A stretch of 64,000 nt of DNA, taken from G963668605 sp963668605. Lineage in GTDB: Bacteria; Acidobacteriota; Terriglobia; Bryobacterales; Bryobacteraceae. The position numbers and the translations under genes were made by a program. Shown here in pieces: positions 16,877-26,990 of the stretch. The notes under the pieces were generated by a model. The model had not been told where the DNA came from. It saw only the letters and a program-made list of their open reading frames with translations, and did no database searches. The DNA lies in assembly GCA_963668605.1 (NCBI GenBank), contig OY764903.1:4464001-4528000 (forward strand). The letters run 5' to 3'. Numbering within the stretch: the first letter of the stretch is position 1; the number at the start of each line of letters is the position of its first letter.

Positions 16877-18130
16877 CTACTCCGCTGTTTTCTTGGCCTG
16901 TTCGAACAAGAAGTTGAGCACTTTCTCCGTCCGAATCTGAGAGGCGATGCGGCGCAACGTGCCGTCTTTCTCCAACTTAATGCGTACAGCAGCGGCCGGT
17001 TCGCGCTGCTGTCGGGCGATGCGCTGCACCTCGCGGTCGATTTCGTCGTTGGTCGTCTGGATTGCCTCGCGATCGGCGATCTTTTCAAGAATCAACGAAC
17101 CGCGCACGTCCCGGATCGCCTTCTCCTTCTGGCTCTCGCGAATCTTCTCCCAGTCGAGTTTCACAGCGCGGGGGTCCACGCCCTGCGCGGCCATGGCGCG
17201 CAGGTAGTTCTCCACCTGAGCCTCAATCTGGCGATCCAGATAAGCCTCCGGGATCGGAAACTCGTGCTGGTCGATCAGTTTTTCAATCAAGGCGTCCTTC
17301 GCCGTGCGCTGTGCTTGATGCTCGCGTTCGGCGAAAATCGCTTTGCGAACGGCCTCGCGCAGTTCGTCGGCGGTCTGGAAATCGCCGAGATCCTGGGCGA
17401 ACGCGTCGTTCAGCTCCGGCAACTCCTTGCGCCGGATCGTCGTCAGCCCGACCTTGAAAGTCACGGTCTTGTTCGCCAGGCTCTTCTGCGCGTAGTCTTC
17501 CGGATAGGTGACGTCGATCTCTTTCGCCTCGCCGGGGGTCATTCCGATCAGGCCCTCGTTGAAAGCGGGCACCGTCTCTTCGGCGCCGATATGCAGCGAC
17601 AGCTCTTCCTGCTTGATCGGCTCGGCGAGACCGGCGACGCTTTCGAGCGAGACAACGGCATAGTCGCCGTTCTCAACCGGGCGCGGATCGATGTTGACGT
17701 AGTCGGCCTTCTGATCGCGTAGCGTTTCGATGCGCTGAGCGATGTCCTCGTCGGAGACGGCGGGCTCCTGGTAGACTACCTCTAGCTCGCGGTATTCCTT
17801 CAATTCGACGTCGGGCGCCACCTCGAAATGAACGGTCAGGCGCAGCGGTTCTCCCTCGTGGAAATGCACGTCATGCAGATGCGGGCTGCCCACCACCTTC
17901 AGATCGTCCTTCTCAGCCGCCGCGCGGAAGTGCCGGCTGCCGAGACTTTCGATCACGTCCTGCTGGATTTCGGCAGCATAGTTCTTCCGGATCAGGCCGG
18001 CCGGCACCTTACCCGGGCGGAAGCCCGGCATGCGTACCTTTTTCTGCATCTCGGCCACGACCTTCGTCGTTTCGGCTTCGACTTCTTCAACGGGGATCGT
18101 GATTTCGAGGGTTTGCTTACAGTCAGACAT
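16877..18130 (-). CDS. tig: Trigger factor
   Basis: Ribosome-bound chaperone and peptidyl-prolyl isomerase. The 417-residue protein has the N-terminal ribosome-binding domain with the signature region GFRPGKVP near residue 37 (the loop contacting L23), a central FKBP-like PPIase domain (residues ~150-240, with DYAVVSLE and FNEGLIGMTPGE) and a helical C-terminal substrate cradle. The ATG at 18130 lies 10 nt downstream of a strong hairpin that terminates metK, so tig must rely on read-through or a promoter inside this short region. Confidence 0.96.
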   Translation of the reverse strand: MSDCKQTLEITIPVEEVEAETTKVVAEMQKKVRMPGFRPGKVPAGLIRKNYAAEIQQDVIESLGSRHFRAAAEKDDLKVVGSPHLHDVHFHEGEPLRLTVHFEVAPDVELKEYRELEVVYQEPAVSDEDIAQRIETLRDQKADYVNIDPRPVENGDYAVVSLESVAGLAEPIKQEELSLHIGAEETVPAFNEGLIGMTPGEAKEIDVTYPEDYAQKSLANKTVTFKVGLTTIRRKELPELNDAFAQDLGDFQTADELREAVRKAIFAEREHQAQRTAKDALIEKLIDQHEFPIPEAYLDRQIEAQVENYLRAMAAQGVDPRAVKLDWEKIRESQKEKAIRDVRGSLILEKIADREAIQTTNDEIDREVQRIARQQREPAAAVRIKLEKDGTLRRIASQIRTEKVLNFLFEQAKKTAE

Positions 18131-18140
18131 TTTTATCTTT

Positions 18141-18182
18141 CAAAAGATTGGCCGGCCGCTCCAGCGAACCGGCCGGCCAATC
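18141..18182 (-). terminator. Strong hairpin between metK and tig, terminator-like
   Basis: On the minus strand GATTGGCCGGCCG (18182-18170) and CGGCCGGCCAATC (18158-18146) form a perfect 13-bp stem with an 11-nt loop, followed by CTTTTG. It begins 11 nt after the metK stop and ends 10 nt before the tig ATG. The T run is only four long, so termination may be partial (attenuation). Confidence 0.7.
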
Positions 18183-18193
18183 GGCGAATCAAA

Positions 18194-19357
<1,164 letters not shown>

Positions 19358-19480
19358 CGATAACCTTCCTCACTGAGTGAATTTCTGCGGCCTGCGACAG
19401 ACCTCAGTCCAGCAAACCTCCAAGGTTGTCCAACAAGAGATGACCCTTCAGGAAACCTGCGGGAGAGAGCCAAAGTATTT

Positions 19481-19510
19481 AGTTTATCGCCACACGGCAA
19501 CCGCGGTCAA
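19481..19510 (-). promoter_or_regulatory. Putative sigma-70 promoter of metK
   Basis: On the minus strand TTGACC (19510-19505), an 18-nt spacer and TAAACT (19486-19481) form a good -35/-10 pair, about 125 nt upstream of the metK ATG. The intervening leader contains no recognised riboswitch. Confidence 0.5.
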
Positions 19511-19553
19511 ATTGACAACCGCGGACAGTTTCCGTCTTGTCCGTACGCCGGCG

Positions 19554-20807
19554 ATGCGATACGATGCCCCGGTGACTTCATCCCGCCCTTCCTCCATGCG
19601 CTGGGTTATGATCGGCCTTGTTTTTTGGGCCACGGTGATCAATTACCTGGACCGCCAGACGCTCTCCGTCGCCGCGCCCGTACTGCGCGAGCAGTTTTCA
19701 ATGAGCAACGTCGATTACTCGCGCGTGATTTTCGTCTTCCTGTTGGCCTATACAGTGATGAACGGTGTGTCCGGACCTCTGATCGACAGACTGGGGACGC
19801 GCGCCGGCTATGCCCTGTGTATCGCCTGGTGGTCCGCCGCCGCTATTCTACACGCCTTCGCCACCGGCGTCTGGAGTTTGGGCGCGGCGCGATTCCTGTT
19901 GGGAATGGGCGAAGCCGGGAACTGGCCGGCAGGCGTGAAGGTTGTCGCGGAGTGGTTTCCGCCGAAGGAACGCGCGCTCGCGTCCGGCCTTTTCAACAGC
20001 GGCTCTTCGATCGGCGCCATCCTGGCTCCGCCTCTGGTCGCGTGGATCCTGCTGCACTTCGGTTGGCGCACGGCCTTCGCTGCCGTCGGCGCTTCCGGCT
20101 TCCTTTGGCTGCTGATCTGGTGGCCCATCTACCGCACGCCTGGAACGGAGAAAGCCGTCGCGCACGCACGCCCCGCCACCGTCTCGACGTGGACTCTCTT
20201 CCGTACGCGCTTCGTTTGGATCTTTACCATCTCCAAAATTTTCATGGACCCCGTCTGGTACTTCTACATTTTCTGGTTTCCCGAATACCTCAAGAACGCG
20301 CGCGGATTCAACATGGCGGCGATCGGCGCATATGCCTGGATTCCGTTCTTCGCCGCCGGCCTTGGCAACCTTTTCGGAGGCATGCTTTCCGGCGCTTTGA
20401 TCGCGCACGGCTATTCGTTAGGCGTAGCGCGCAAGGCCTCTGTCACGGTGTTCGCCACTCTGATGCTCGCGGCAATCCCGGCCGTTCTAACTACCAGCGT
20501 CATCGCCGCTATCGCCCTGGTTTCGGTCGCGATGCTCGGTTACACCGGCAGCACGGCCAACATGCTCGCCATGCCCGCCGACGTCTTTCCCACGCGCATG
20601 GTCGGCTCGGTCTACGGACTGGCGAGTATGGGGTCCGGCTTTGGCGGAATGATTTTCACGCTCCTGACGGGCTGGCTGGTCGACCACTATTCCTATCGGC
20701 CCGTCTTCATCCTCTTCGGCCTGATGCCAATGCTGTGCGCCGCCATTTTATGGTTCTTTCTAGGGCCAATCCGGCAGGGAGCAGCCGGCTTCGCCGAACC
20801 CGATTAG
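19554..20807 (+). CDS. MFS transporter (hexuronate/anion:cation symporter type)
   Basis: ~417-residue inner-membrane transporter with 12 predicted hydrophobic helices. It resembles ExuT-like members of the anion:cation symporter family: WVMIGLVFWATVINYLDRQTLSVAAP in TM1, GxLxDRxGxR-type loop (GPLIDRLGTRAG) after TM2, and the R-F-L-L-G-M-G-E-A-G-N-W-P motif in TM4. Likely substrates are sugar acids; the exact substrate cannot be read. The start at 19554 is preferred over an upstream frame because the upstream residues have no family resemblance. It converges on the GH127 gene with overlapping stop codons, which suggests but does not prove a shared carbohydrate role. Confidence 0.88.
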   Translation: MRYDAPVTSSRPSSMRWVMIGLVFWATVINYLDRQTLSVAAPVLREQFSMSNVDYSRVIFVFLLAYTVMNGVSGPLIDRLGTRAGYALCIAWWSAAAILHAFATGVWSLGAARFLLGMGEAGNWPAGVKVVAEWFPPKERALASGLFNSGSSIGAILAPPLVAWILLHFGWRTAFAAVGASGFLWLLIWWPIYRTPGTEKAVAHARPATVSTWTLFRTRFVWIFTISKIFMDPVWYFYIFWFPEYLKNARGFNMAAIGAYAWIPFFAAGLGNLFGGMLSGALIAHGYSLGVARKASVTVFATLMLAAIPAVLTTSVIAAIALVSVAMLGYTGSTANMLAMPADVFPTRMVGSVYGLASMGSGFGGMIFTLLTGWLVDHYSYRPVFILFGLMPMLCAAILWFFLGPIRQGAAGFAEPD

Positions 20808-22768
20808 GGCTTCCGCGCAGTTACCGGATCAGGGCCCAGCACAGGGAATGACGTGATGCGCAGCCGCGCCGCTCCATACGGAATCAGCGTGACCGGCTCA
20901 TCTATCAGCTTGCCGGTCATCCCCAACTTCAACGGCGTCACCGGGCTCATCGGCAACGGTCCGGCGCTGTCGTTCACGGTCAGCCACTGCGGCATCCTGC
21001 GCGCCTTCGCACGCAACAGCACCGGCGGCGTTTTGCCGTCGAACGGTTGCGCGGCAACGGGCGCCTCTTCCACAGAGAACGATGCGGCCGGGTCGTTCGA
21101 ATCTACGCGCAAGCCGTAGTTCCAGGGCGTCGAAGGAAAGATCTCCCAATCGGCGACCGGACCTGTCTGCTTGAGTTTGCTCCAAGTCTCGCCGATGCGC
21201 AGCGAATAGACGAGCGGGCCACGCTCCACCGAGACCGACTTATTGAATCCCTCGACCGTGCGGATCGGCATGGGCAGATTGATCTCGACCCGATCCCCCT
21301 GGCGCCACTCGCGCTCGACACGCTGGTAGGCGCCTGAACGCACGCCGTCCACCTTCTGTCCGTTCACCAGAATCGACGCGCCGCTTGTCCAGGCCGGAAT
21401 TCGCAGGTAGAGCGGGAAGCGCAGGGCGGCCGCGGGCGAGATTGTCAGCCGGATCCGATCGCGGAACGGGTAGTCCGTGATCTCCTGCACAGTCACGCCT
21501 ACTCCCTTGATCTTCGTACGGACTTCGCTGGGCGCATACGCCGCCGCGACAATCCCGTCATCGTGCGAAGCCATCCAGAGAGCCGCAGTGAACTTCGGCC
21601 AGCCCTGATGCAGATTCGCGGTGCAGCAACCGAAATTCGGCTGCAAACCGAATAGATTCGACTCCGGACCGTTCGTCGTCCAGTTGCGGCTCGCGAGCGA
21701 ACAGGAGACCTGATTCGGCTGCTGGTCGTATTGGTGGCTCCACAAATCGGCGGTCTGCGTGCCCGGCAGGGCGTTGAACGCGATCTTCTCCAACCGGTCT
21801 CCCAACCACGCGTCACCGAGCGCCGCCAGATTCAGTTCCAGCGAAAACATCGCCTCGACCACGGCACACAGTTCGATCCCCTGCGAAGGATCGCGTCCGG
21901 CGAAGTGCTCGTCCGCGCTGAACATCCCGTTGGCTAGCCCGTGATAGCGATCCAGCGCAGCGAACATACGCGCTGTGGCCTCACGGTCGCCGGCATCCTT
22001 CGAGATCAGGTACCACAGAGCAGCGGTTTTCAACCCCATTGCATTGTTCACGCCATGCGATTCCAGACTGGATTGCTCGCGTGTCAATTTGCCCGTAAAG
22101 CGGAAGTTTTCAAAATGCTTGCGCCAGTCGAAGCCCTGCGCTTTCAACTGACGCGCCAGGTCGAGCAGTTTCGCATCGCCGTTGCGGTTGTACAGCCAAA
22201 GGATACAGGCCACCTCGTCCTGCCATCGGTAGATCGCCCATTTCTGCAGCGGTTCGCTCGAAAGCAGCCGCGCCTGATGAGCGAAGTATTTTTCCATCAC
22301 AGGGATTACACGCGGGTCGCCGGTTGCCTCCTGGTACTGTGTCAGCACCTTCAGCATGATCATGATCGGCCACCAGTCGCGGTTCTGCGCCGGACCGATC
22401 CCGCCATCGGCGCGCTGGTGCGTCAGCGTCCATTCCACCCACGGCTTCACCTTGGCAATCAGCTTCGGATCATCCAACAGGTAGGCTAGAGGCAGGAGAC
22501 CGTCCAGATAGTAGGGACCGCGTTCCCAGCCCTCGCCGGATCCGCCCAGCCACGCGGAATTCGGGCCTACATCAGGCCAGAACTCGTCGAGGTGCCCGCT
22601 GATTCCGGCCGCCTGGATGCGGAGTTGCTCGCGCAGCCATCCGGTGGGCTTCACCGAGGTGAGCGGGAGTTGATAAAAAGCGCTTTCGGCGAGCGGAGCA
22701 CGGTTCTTGACCGGTTCGCCCGCCACCAGGACGCCGCTCGCAATGAATAGAAGTAAGAGTTTTCGCAT
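20804..22768 (-). CDS. Secreted GH127-family glycosidase (beta-L-arabinofuranosidase-like, DUF1680)
   Basis: 654 residues with a signal peptide (MRKLLLLFIASGVLVAG). The (alpha/alpha)6 catalytic domain shows the family landmarks GGSGEGWERGPYYLDGLLPLAY, the ELCAVVEAMFS segment with the conserved glutamate, and FGCCTANLHQGWPKFT, whose CC pair contributes the cysteine nucleophile and zinc ligands in characterised GH127 enzymes. Characterised members release arabinofuranose from plant glycoproteins or arabinans; the precise linkage is unknown here. The start at 22768 is set by the signal peptide and GGAG 9 nt upstream. Its stop overlaps that of the MFS gene (convergent). Confidence 0.9.
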   Translation of the reverse strand: MRKLLLLFIASGVLVAGEPVKNRAPLAESAFYQLPLTSVKPTGWLREQLRIQAAGISGHLDEFWPDVGPNSAWLGGSGEGWERGPYYLDGLLPLAYLLDDPKLIAKVKPWVEWTLTHQRADGGIGPAQNRDWWPIMIMLKVLTQYQEATGDPRVIPVMEKYFAHQARLLSSEPLQKWAIYRWQDEVACILWLYNRNGDAKLLDLARQLKAQGFDWRKHFENFRFTGKLTREQSSLESHGVNNAMGLKTAALWYLISKDAGDREATARMFAALDRYHGLANGMFSADEHFAGRDPSQGIELCAVVEAMFSLELNLAALGDAWLGDRLEKIAFNALPGTQTADLWSHQYDQQPNQVSCSLASRNWTTNGPESNLFGLQPNFGCCTANLHQGWPKFTAALWMASHDDGIVAAAYAPSEVRTKIKGVGVTVQEITDYPFRDRIRLTISPAAALRFPLYLRIPAWTSGASILVNGQKVDGVRSGAYQRVEREWRQGDRVEINLPMPIRTVEGFNKSVSVERGPLVYSLRIGETWSKLKQTGPVADWEIFPSTPWNYGLRVDSNDPAASFSVEEAPVAAQPFDGKTPPVLLRAKARRMPQWLTVNDSAGPLPMSPVTPLKLGMTGKLIDEPVTLIPYGAARLRITSFPVLGPDPVTARKP

Positions 22769-22891
22769 GTGATACCGCTCCGGCAACCGGGTCTGTTCGC
22801 GGAACCAGCGCAAGGGACGCTGTGCCACGTGTCGCCTTCCAACGTATCACCATGCGGTCTGCGCGGGAAATGGAAGGAGTGTAAGGAAACT

Positions 22892-23512
22892 TTAGAAATC
22901 TTCGAGCAGGTGGCCGAGCTTCTCTTTTTTCGTGCGCAGGTAATCCTCGGTGGAATCGGTGGGCGCGATGATGCACGGCACGCGTTCGACAACCTGTATG
23001 CCGGCGCGCTCGAGCGCGTTGATCTTGTCCGGATTGTTGGAAAGCAGGCGCACGGCTGGAATTCCAAAGTGGTGGATGATTCCAGCGGGTAGTTCGTAGC
23101 TGCGCAGGTCGGCTTCAAATCCGAGTTGCTCGTTTGCCTCGACTGTGTCCGCGCCGCCATCCTGCAATTCGTAGGCCCGCAACTTGTTGAGCAATCCAAT
23201 GCCGCGTCCTTCCTGCAGTTCATAGAGCAGCAGGCCGCGGCCCTCCGCCGCAATCATTTGCAGGGAGAGTTCCAACTGCATACGGCAGTCGCAGCGCAGG
23301 CTGTGAAACACATCGCCGGTGAGGCACTGCGAGTGGATGCGCACGAGTGGCGCGGAGCCAGTCAGATCGCCGAGCGTGAGCGCCACGGCTTCCTCGACGA
23401 TTTCGTCGCGGTGGCCCTCGAAACCGAAAATCCGGAAGGAGCCAAACCGGCTGGGAAAATTGGCTTCGGCTATTTTGAGAAGCCGAAATTCAGAGACATG
23501 CACTAACTTCAT
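22892..23512 (-). CDS. ribA: GTP cyclohydrolase II
   Basis: First enzyme of riboflavin synthesis from GTP. The 206-residue stand-alone enzyme contains the zinc site C-x10-C-x-C (CLTGDVFHSLRCDC, near residue 60), the LLLYELQEGRGIGLLNKLRAYELQD catalytic block, and the C-terminal KxxLGHLL segment. The ATG at 23512 is chosen because the conserved domain begins a few residues later; a longer reading frame upstream is antisense to the neighbouring kinase. It is divergent from that kinase with only ~20 nt between starts. No ribB fusion is present. Confidence 0.94.
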   Translation of the reverse strand: MKLVHVSEFRLLKIAEANFPSRFGSFRIFGFEGHRDEIVEEAVALTLGDLTGSAPLVRIHSQCLTGDVFHSLRCDCRMQLELSLQMIAAEGRGLLLYELQEGRGIGLLNKLRAYELQDGGADTVEANEQLGFEADLRSYELPAGIIHHFGIPAVRLLSNNPDKINALERAGIQVVERVPCIIAPTDSTEDYLRTKKEKLGHLLEDF

Positions 23513-23533
23513 TATAATGATCGCTGGGCTTGC

Positions 23534-24850
23534 ATGGTCGAACAGCCGTTGGTCATACTCCTGGTCAGGCTCGCCGTTGCCGCCTCGCTCGCCAGTATTC
23601 TTGTTAGATTCAATACTTTCAAGCGGATGCTGATGCGCGAGGAACGGACGCTGGTGCAGCGCCTGAAGCTCGCCTGCGGGCTCGCGCTGGTCTTCGGCGC
23701 GGGCGTCGTCACGCGTCTGGTTTCCAGAAACAGCTATCACGCAGTCGATCTCGGCTTCGAAGGTAGCCTGTTGGCAGGCACCTTGGGCGGCTACGTTACG
23801 GGCTTGTGCGCGGGCGTGCTGATCGCCATGCCAGCCATGCTCTCCGGCGAGTATGCAACGATGCCCTTGTACGCCGGCGTCGGCGTGTTGGGCGGATTGT
23901 TACGCGATCTTGCGCCTTCGACCGACGATATCTGGAAGTTTTCGCCGTTCGTCGATCTGAACGCCTACCGGATTTTCCGTCGGAAGGACAATCGTCCCCA
24001 GATTCTGTATCACTGGCTGATCCTGCTGACGATCCTCTTTGCGGAGACGATGCGCTGGGCCGGGAACTACATTTTTGAGAGCCGTTATTTGTTCTCTCCA
24101 CACCAGATGGTCGGCGCGGGAGAGACAGCTCTGACGGCCGCGGTCTACGCCACCACGCTGTTCGCTGTCGTCATTCCGCTCAAAGTCTGGCAGAACACGC
24201 GCAACGAGATCAAGCTGGAAGCGCAGCAGCGGCACCTGACCGAAGCCAGACTGGAGGCGTTGCGCAGCCAGATCAACCCGCATTTTCTATTCAACACACT
24301 CAACTCGGTGGCTTCGCTGATTCGCACGAATCCGGAGCAGGCGCGCACAATGGTTTATAAGCTGTCGAACATCCTGCGGCGGCTACTGCGGCAGCACGAG
24401 AACCTGAATCCGCTGCGGGAGGAACTCTCTTTCATCGACGATTATCTGGCCATCGAAATGGTGCGCTTCGGACCCAAGCTGCGCTTCGTCAAAGATGTCG
24501 CGCCGGAAACCTTGAACTGGCTTGTGCCGAGCATGTTGCTTCAGCCGCTGGTGGAAAACAGTATCCGGCACGGGTTGAGTTCGAAGATCGAAGGAGGACT
24601 GATCCGCATCCGCAGCTCGATCGTGGACGGGCGCCTGCATCTGCTTGTGGAAGACGATGGCGTCGGCATTCCCGAGGCGAAACTCGCGACGCTGTTTGAG
24701 CAGGGCATAGGCGTGAGCAACGTCAACCAGCGCCTGAAGCTTTTCTTTGAGAATGACTACCGCTTGTGGATCGACAGCCGGCAAGGCGAAGGCACACGCA
24801 CGGAGATCCAGATCCCGGAGTTGCAAGCGGGCGCGAAGGCTGTATCCTAG
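23534..24850 (+). CDS. Sensor histidine kinase, LytS/YehU type
   Basis: 438 residues. About five to six N-terminal hydrophobic segments (5TM-LYT-like, with the VTGLCAGVLIAMPAML helix) are followed by a His_kinase domain (PF06580) whose phospho-acceptor histidine lies in RSQINPHFLFNTLNSV near residue 255. An HATPase domain carries the N-box LQPLVENSIRHGL and the G-box DDGVGIP. Such kinases usually pair with a LytTR-domain response regulator encoded next to them; none is present here, so this is an orphan. It ends 7 nt before the methyltransferase start, so the two may be co-transcribed. Confidence 0.92.
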   Translation: MVEQPLVILLVRLAVAASLASILVRFNTFKRMLMREERTLVQRLKLACGLALVFGAGVVTRLVSRNSYHAVDLGFEGSLLAGTLGGYVTGLCAGVLIAMPAMLSGEYATMPLYAGVGVLGGLLRDLAPSTDDIWKFSPFVDLNAYRIFRRKDNRPQILYHWLILLTILFAETMRWAGNYIFESRYLFSPHQMVGAGETALTAAVYATTLFAVVIPLKVWQNTRNEIKLEAQQRHLTEARLEALRSQINPHFLFNTLNSVASLIRTNPEQARTMVYKLSNILRRLLRQHENLNPLREELSFIDDYLAIEMVRFGPKLRFVKDVAPETLNWLVPSMLLQPLVENSIRHGLSSKIEGGLIRIRSSIVDGRLHLLVEDDGVGIPEAKLATLFEQGIGVSNVNQRLKLFFENDYRLWIDSRQGEGTRTEIQIPELQAGAKAVS

Positions 24851-24857
24851 AGAGGAC

Positions 24858-25562
24858 ATGATGCCCGAGCAACTCACTGACAAGCTGGACCTCATCGCGA
24901 CAGCGTGGCGTCCCGAAACGTTGCACAAGACGATTGCTGACCGGACTCGCAAGGTCTATGACCGGATGGCGTTTGTGTATCCTGCCTCGACGTACCTGTT
25001 TCATTCGAAGGCACATCGTTGCGCCCTGCGCGCCTCCGGAATCGAGGATGGAATGCGGGTGTTGGAGGTGGCGACGGGTTCGGGCGAGATGTTCCGCCGG
25101 CTGATCGCGGCCAACCGCACGGGCGCCACCGTCGGCCTGGATCTTTCGCCGAACATGGCAGCGCGCACGCAAAAGCACGCGCGCCGGAGTTTTCCGGATT
25201 CGCGCGCCGCGTGCCAGGCTGTGGATGCGCGCTACATGCCATTCCCCGATGAGACGTTCGACGCTGTGATGTGCTGCTATCTGCTCGAATTGCTCTCTTC
25301 CGAGGACATCGCGCAAACACTTAGCGAGGTGCATCGCGTGTTGCGCTCCGGTTCGCGCTTTACGCTGGTGTGCATCGGGCAGGATGCCAGCTTCTTTAAC
25401 CAGGCATATAAGGTGTGCGGCAAAGTGGCGCCGGCGTTCTGGGGCCGTCAGATGGAGAAACGCGCGGCACACATGATCGAAGCTGCTGGTCTGCGCATCC
25501 TCTCCGATCAGTTTGTGCGCCAGGGCTTCTATCCCTCGCGCGTGCTGGTCGCACAAAAGTAG
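24858..25562 (+). CDS. Class I SAM-dependent methyltransferase
   Basis: ~234 residues of the Methyltransf_11/UbiE-like type. Motif I is VLEVATGSGEMFRRL near residue 65, motif II is GLDLSPNM, and the post-II segment is AVDARYMPFPDETFDAVMCCYLLELL near residue 125. Substrate unknown; the KAHRCAL and FLHSK regions resemble those of quinone or phospholipid methyltransferases but are not diagnostic. Two tandem ATG codons (24858, 24861) follow a GAGAGG ribosome-binding site. It directly follows the orphan histidine kinase. Confidence 0.85.
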   Translation: MMPEQLTDKLDLIATAWRPETLHKTIADRTRKVYDRMAFVYPASTYLFHSKAHRCALRASGIEDGMRVLEVATGSGEMFRRLIAANRTGATVGLDLSPNMAARTQKHARRSFPDSRAACQAVDARYMPFPDETFDAVMCCYLLELLSSEDIAQTLSEVHRVLRSGSRFTLVCIGQDASFFNQAYKVCGKVAPAFWGRQMEKRAAHMIEAAGLRILSDQFVRQGFYPSRVLVAQK

Positions 25563-25618
25563 GACGGCGAGCGGACTGCGACCAAGTCCTGATACAGTAA
25601 TTTCCGAAGGAGATTTCC

Positions 25619-26794
25619 ATGACTTCGGAACGCCGCGATTTTCTCAAAGGCGCCGTGCTGGCGTCGGCTCCCTTATTTATTCCCAGCAGGGTCTGGGGCG
25701 CAAATGACCGCATCATTTACGGTCTGATCGCCGCCGGCGGCCGCGGACGTTATCTCAACGACAGGTTCCAAAATCTGGGCGCCGAGTGCGCCGCTGTGTG
25801 CGATGTCTATGAGCCGAATGTTCAAGCGGCGTTGAAGCAGTCCCCGAACGCAAAGACGTATGTCGACTACAACAAGTTGCTCGAGCAAAAGGGATTGGAC
25901 GCCGTCGTCATGGCGGGGCCGGACCATCATCACTGCCCGATGCTGATGGCGGCGCTTGCGGCCGGCAAGGACGCCTATTCCGAGAAGCCACTTTCGAAGT
26001 CGCTCGAAGAGAGCGCCAGGATGGTGGCGGCGGTCCGGAAATCGAAGCAGATCGTGCAAATTGGCATGCAGCGCCGCAGCGCCGAATCCCTGTTCAAAGC
26101 GAAAAAACTGGTCGACGACGGAATCCTGGGCCGCATCACGCTGGTGAAGCCGCAATGGCACTGGAACGTGGCGAGGCCTTTGAACAACACACCGTTGCCT
26201 GGCAAGCTCGATTGGAAACGCTTCTTGGGCGCCGCGCCGCAACGCGATCTGGAGCCGATGCGTTTCCGCAGTTGGCGCGTTTTCAAGGACTATGCGGGCG
26301 GCAACATGACGGACCAGGGAACGCACCTGATGGACGTCGTGCTCTGGTTCACCGGATCCGCGCCGCCGAAATCCGCCCTCGCGAATGGATACGTCGCAAA
26401 GATGACCGGTGCCGAGCATCCCGATGTCTTTAGCGCCATCTTCGAGATGGATGGTTTCATGGCCACGTGGACGCTCGACTATTCCAACTCCTATGAGAAC
26501 GGCTGGTCGATCACCTTTATGGGCGACAAGGCCACGATGATTCTCGACGAGGAGGGTTTCCGCGTTTACTCGGAACCATGGAAGGCGAAGAACCCGCCGG
26601 TGATCGAGGAACTGGCGCCCGTGCCGGTGGAATCGCACATTCAGAATTTTCTCGATTGTGTCAAGTCCCGCAAAGAGCCCAACTGCACGGTCGAAATTGC
26701 CCAACGCGCCGTGTCCGGGCCGCATCTCGGCAACATCGCCCTGTTCGGAAGCCGCAAGGCGAAACTCGGCGCGGACATGGTTACAGTTTCGTAA
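25619..26794 (+). CDS. Gfo/Idh/MocA family oxidoreductase with Tat-type signal
   Basis: 391 residues. The N-terminus is a Tat signal (RRDFLKGAVLASAPLFIPSRVWGA), so the enzyme is probably exported folded. A Rossmann domain follows (YGLIAAGGRGRYL), then the signature YSEKPLSKSLEESARM near residue 120 with the conserved EKP, and the GFO/IDH/MocA C-terminal alpha/beta domain. Exported homologues act on sugars and glycosides using tightly bound NAD(P). SD GGAG precedes the ATG. This fits the carbohydrate theme of the GH127 and MFS genes, but the substrate is unknown. Confidence 0.9.
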   Translation: MTSERRDFLKGAVLASAPLFIPSRVWGANDRIIYGLIAAGGRGRYLNDRFQNLGAECAAVCDVYEPNVQAALKQSPNAKTYVDYNKLLEQKGLDAVVMAGPDHHHCPMLMAALAAGKDAYSEKPLSKSLEESARMVAAVRKSKQIVQIGMQRRSAESLFKAKKLVDDGILGRITLVKPQWHWNVARPLNNTPLPGKLDWKRFLGAAPQRDLEPMRFRSWRVFKDYAGGNMTDQGTHLMDVVLWFTGSAPPKSALANGYVAKMTGAEHPDVFSAIFEMDGFMATWTLDYSNSYENGWSITFMGDKATMILDEEGFRVYSEPWKAKNPPVIEELAPVPVESHIQNFLDCVKSRKEPNCTVEIAQRAVSGPHLGNIALFGSRKAKLGADMVTVS

Positions 26795-26838
26795 GAGCGC
26801 AAAGGGTTCTGCACAAGAAGCATCATTGTGCCCTATAA

Positions 26839-26968
26839 TCGCCTCCGGTCGCTTTCGCTTGCGGCACTGTTGGCTTCCTGTGCGCGGCGGCGCTGAACCC
26901 GGCCCCCTCCGCAGCTACCACTCAACGCTGCCCAAACGGTGCCGGGAACGATAGTGACCGGAGGCGAT
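26839..26968. repeat. REP-like palindrome pair, family A
   Basis: Left inverted unit GCCTCCGGTCGCTTTCGCTTG...CACTGTT at 26841-26871 and right unit AACGGTGCCGGGAACG...CCGGAGGCGAT at 26936-26968 flank about 65 nt of unrelated sequence. They lie between the converging 3' ends of the Gfo/Idh/MocA gene and pgsA. Confidence 0.8.
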
Positions 26969-26990
26969 CCTCACTTTCACGCCGCCGGCT

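Noticed and set aside
19358..19480. SAM riboswitch in the metK leader
   Set aside because: I looked for SAM-I/II/III-type signatures in the ~120-nt leader and found no convincing match; a covariance search (Infernal against Rfam SAM families) would decide.
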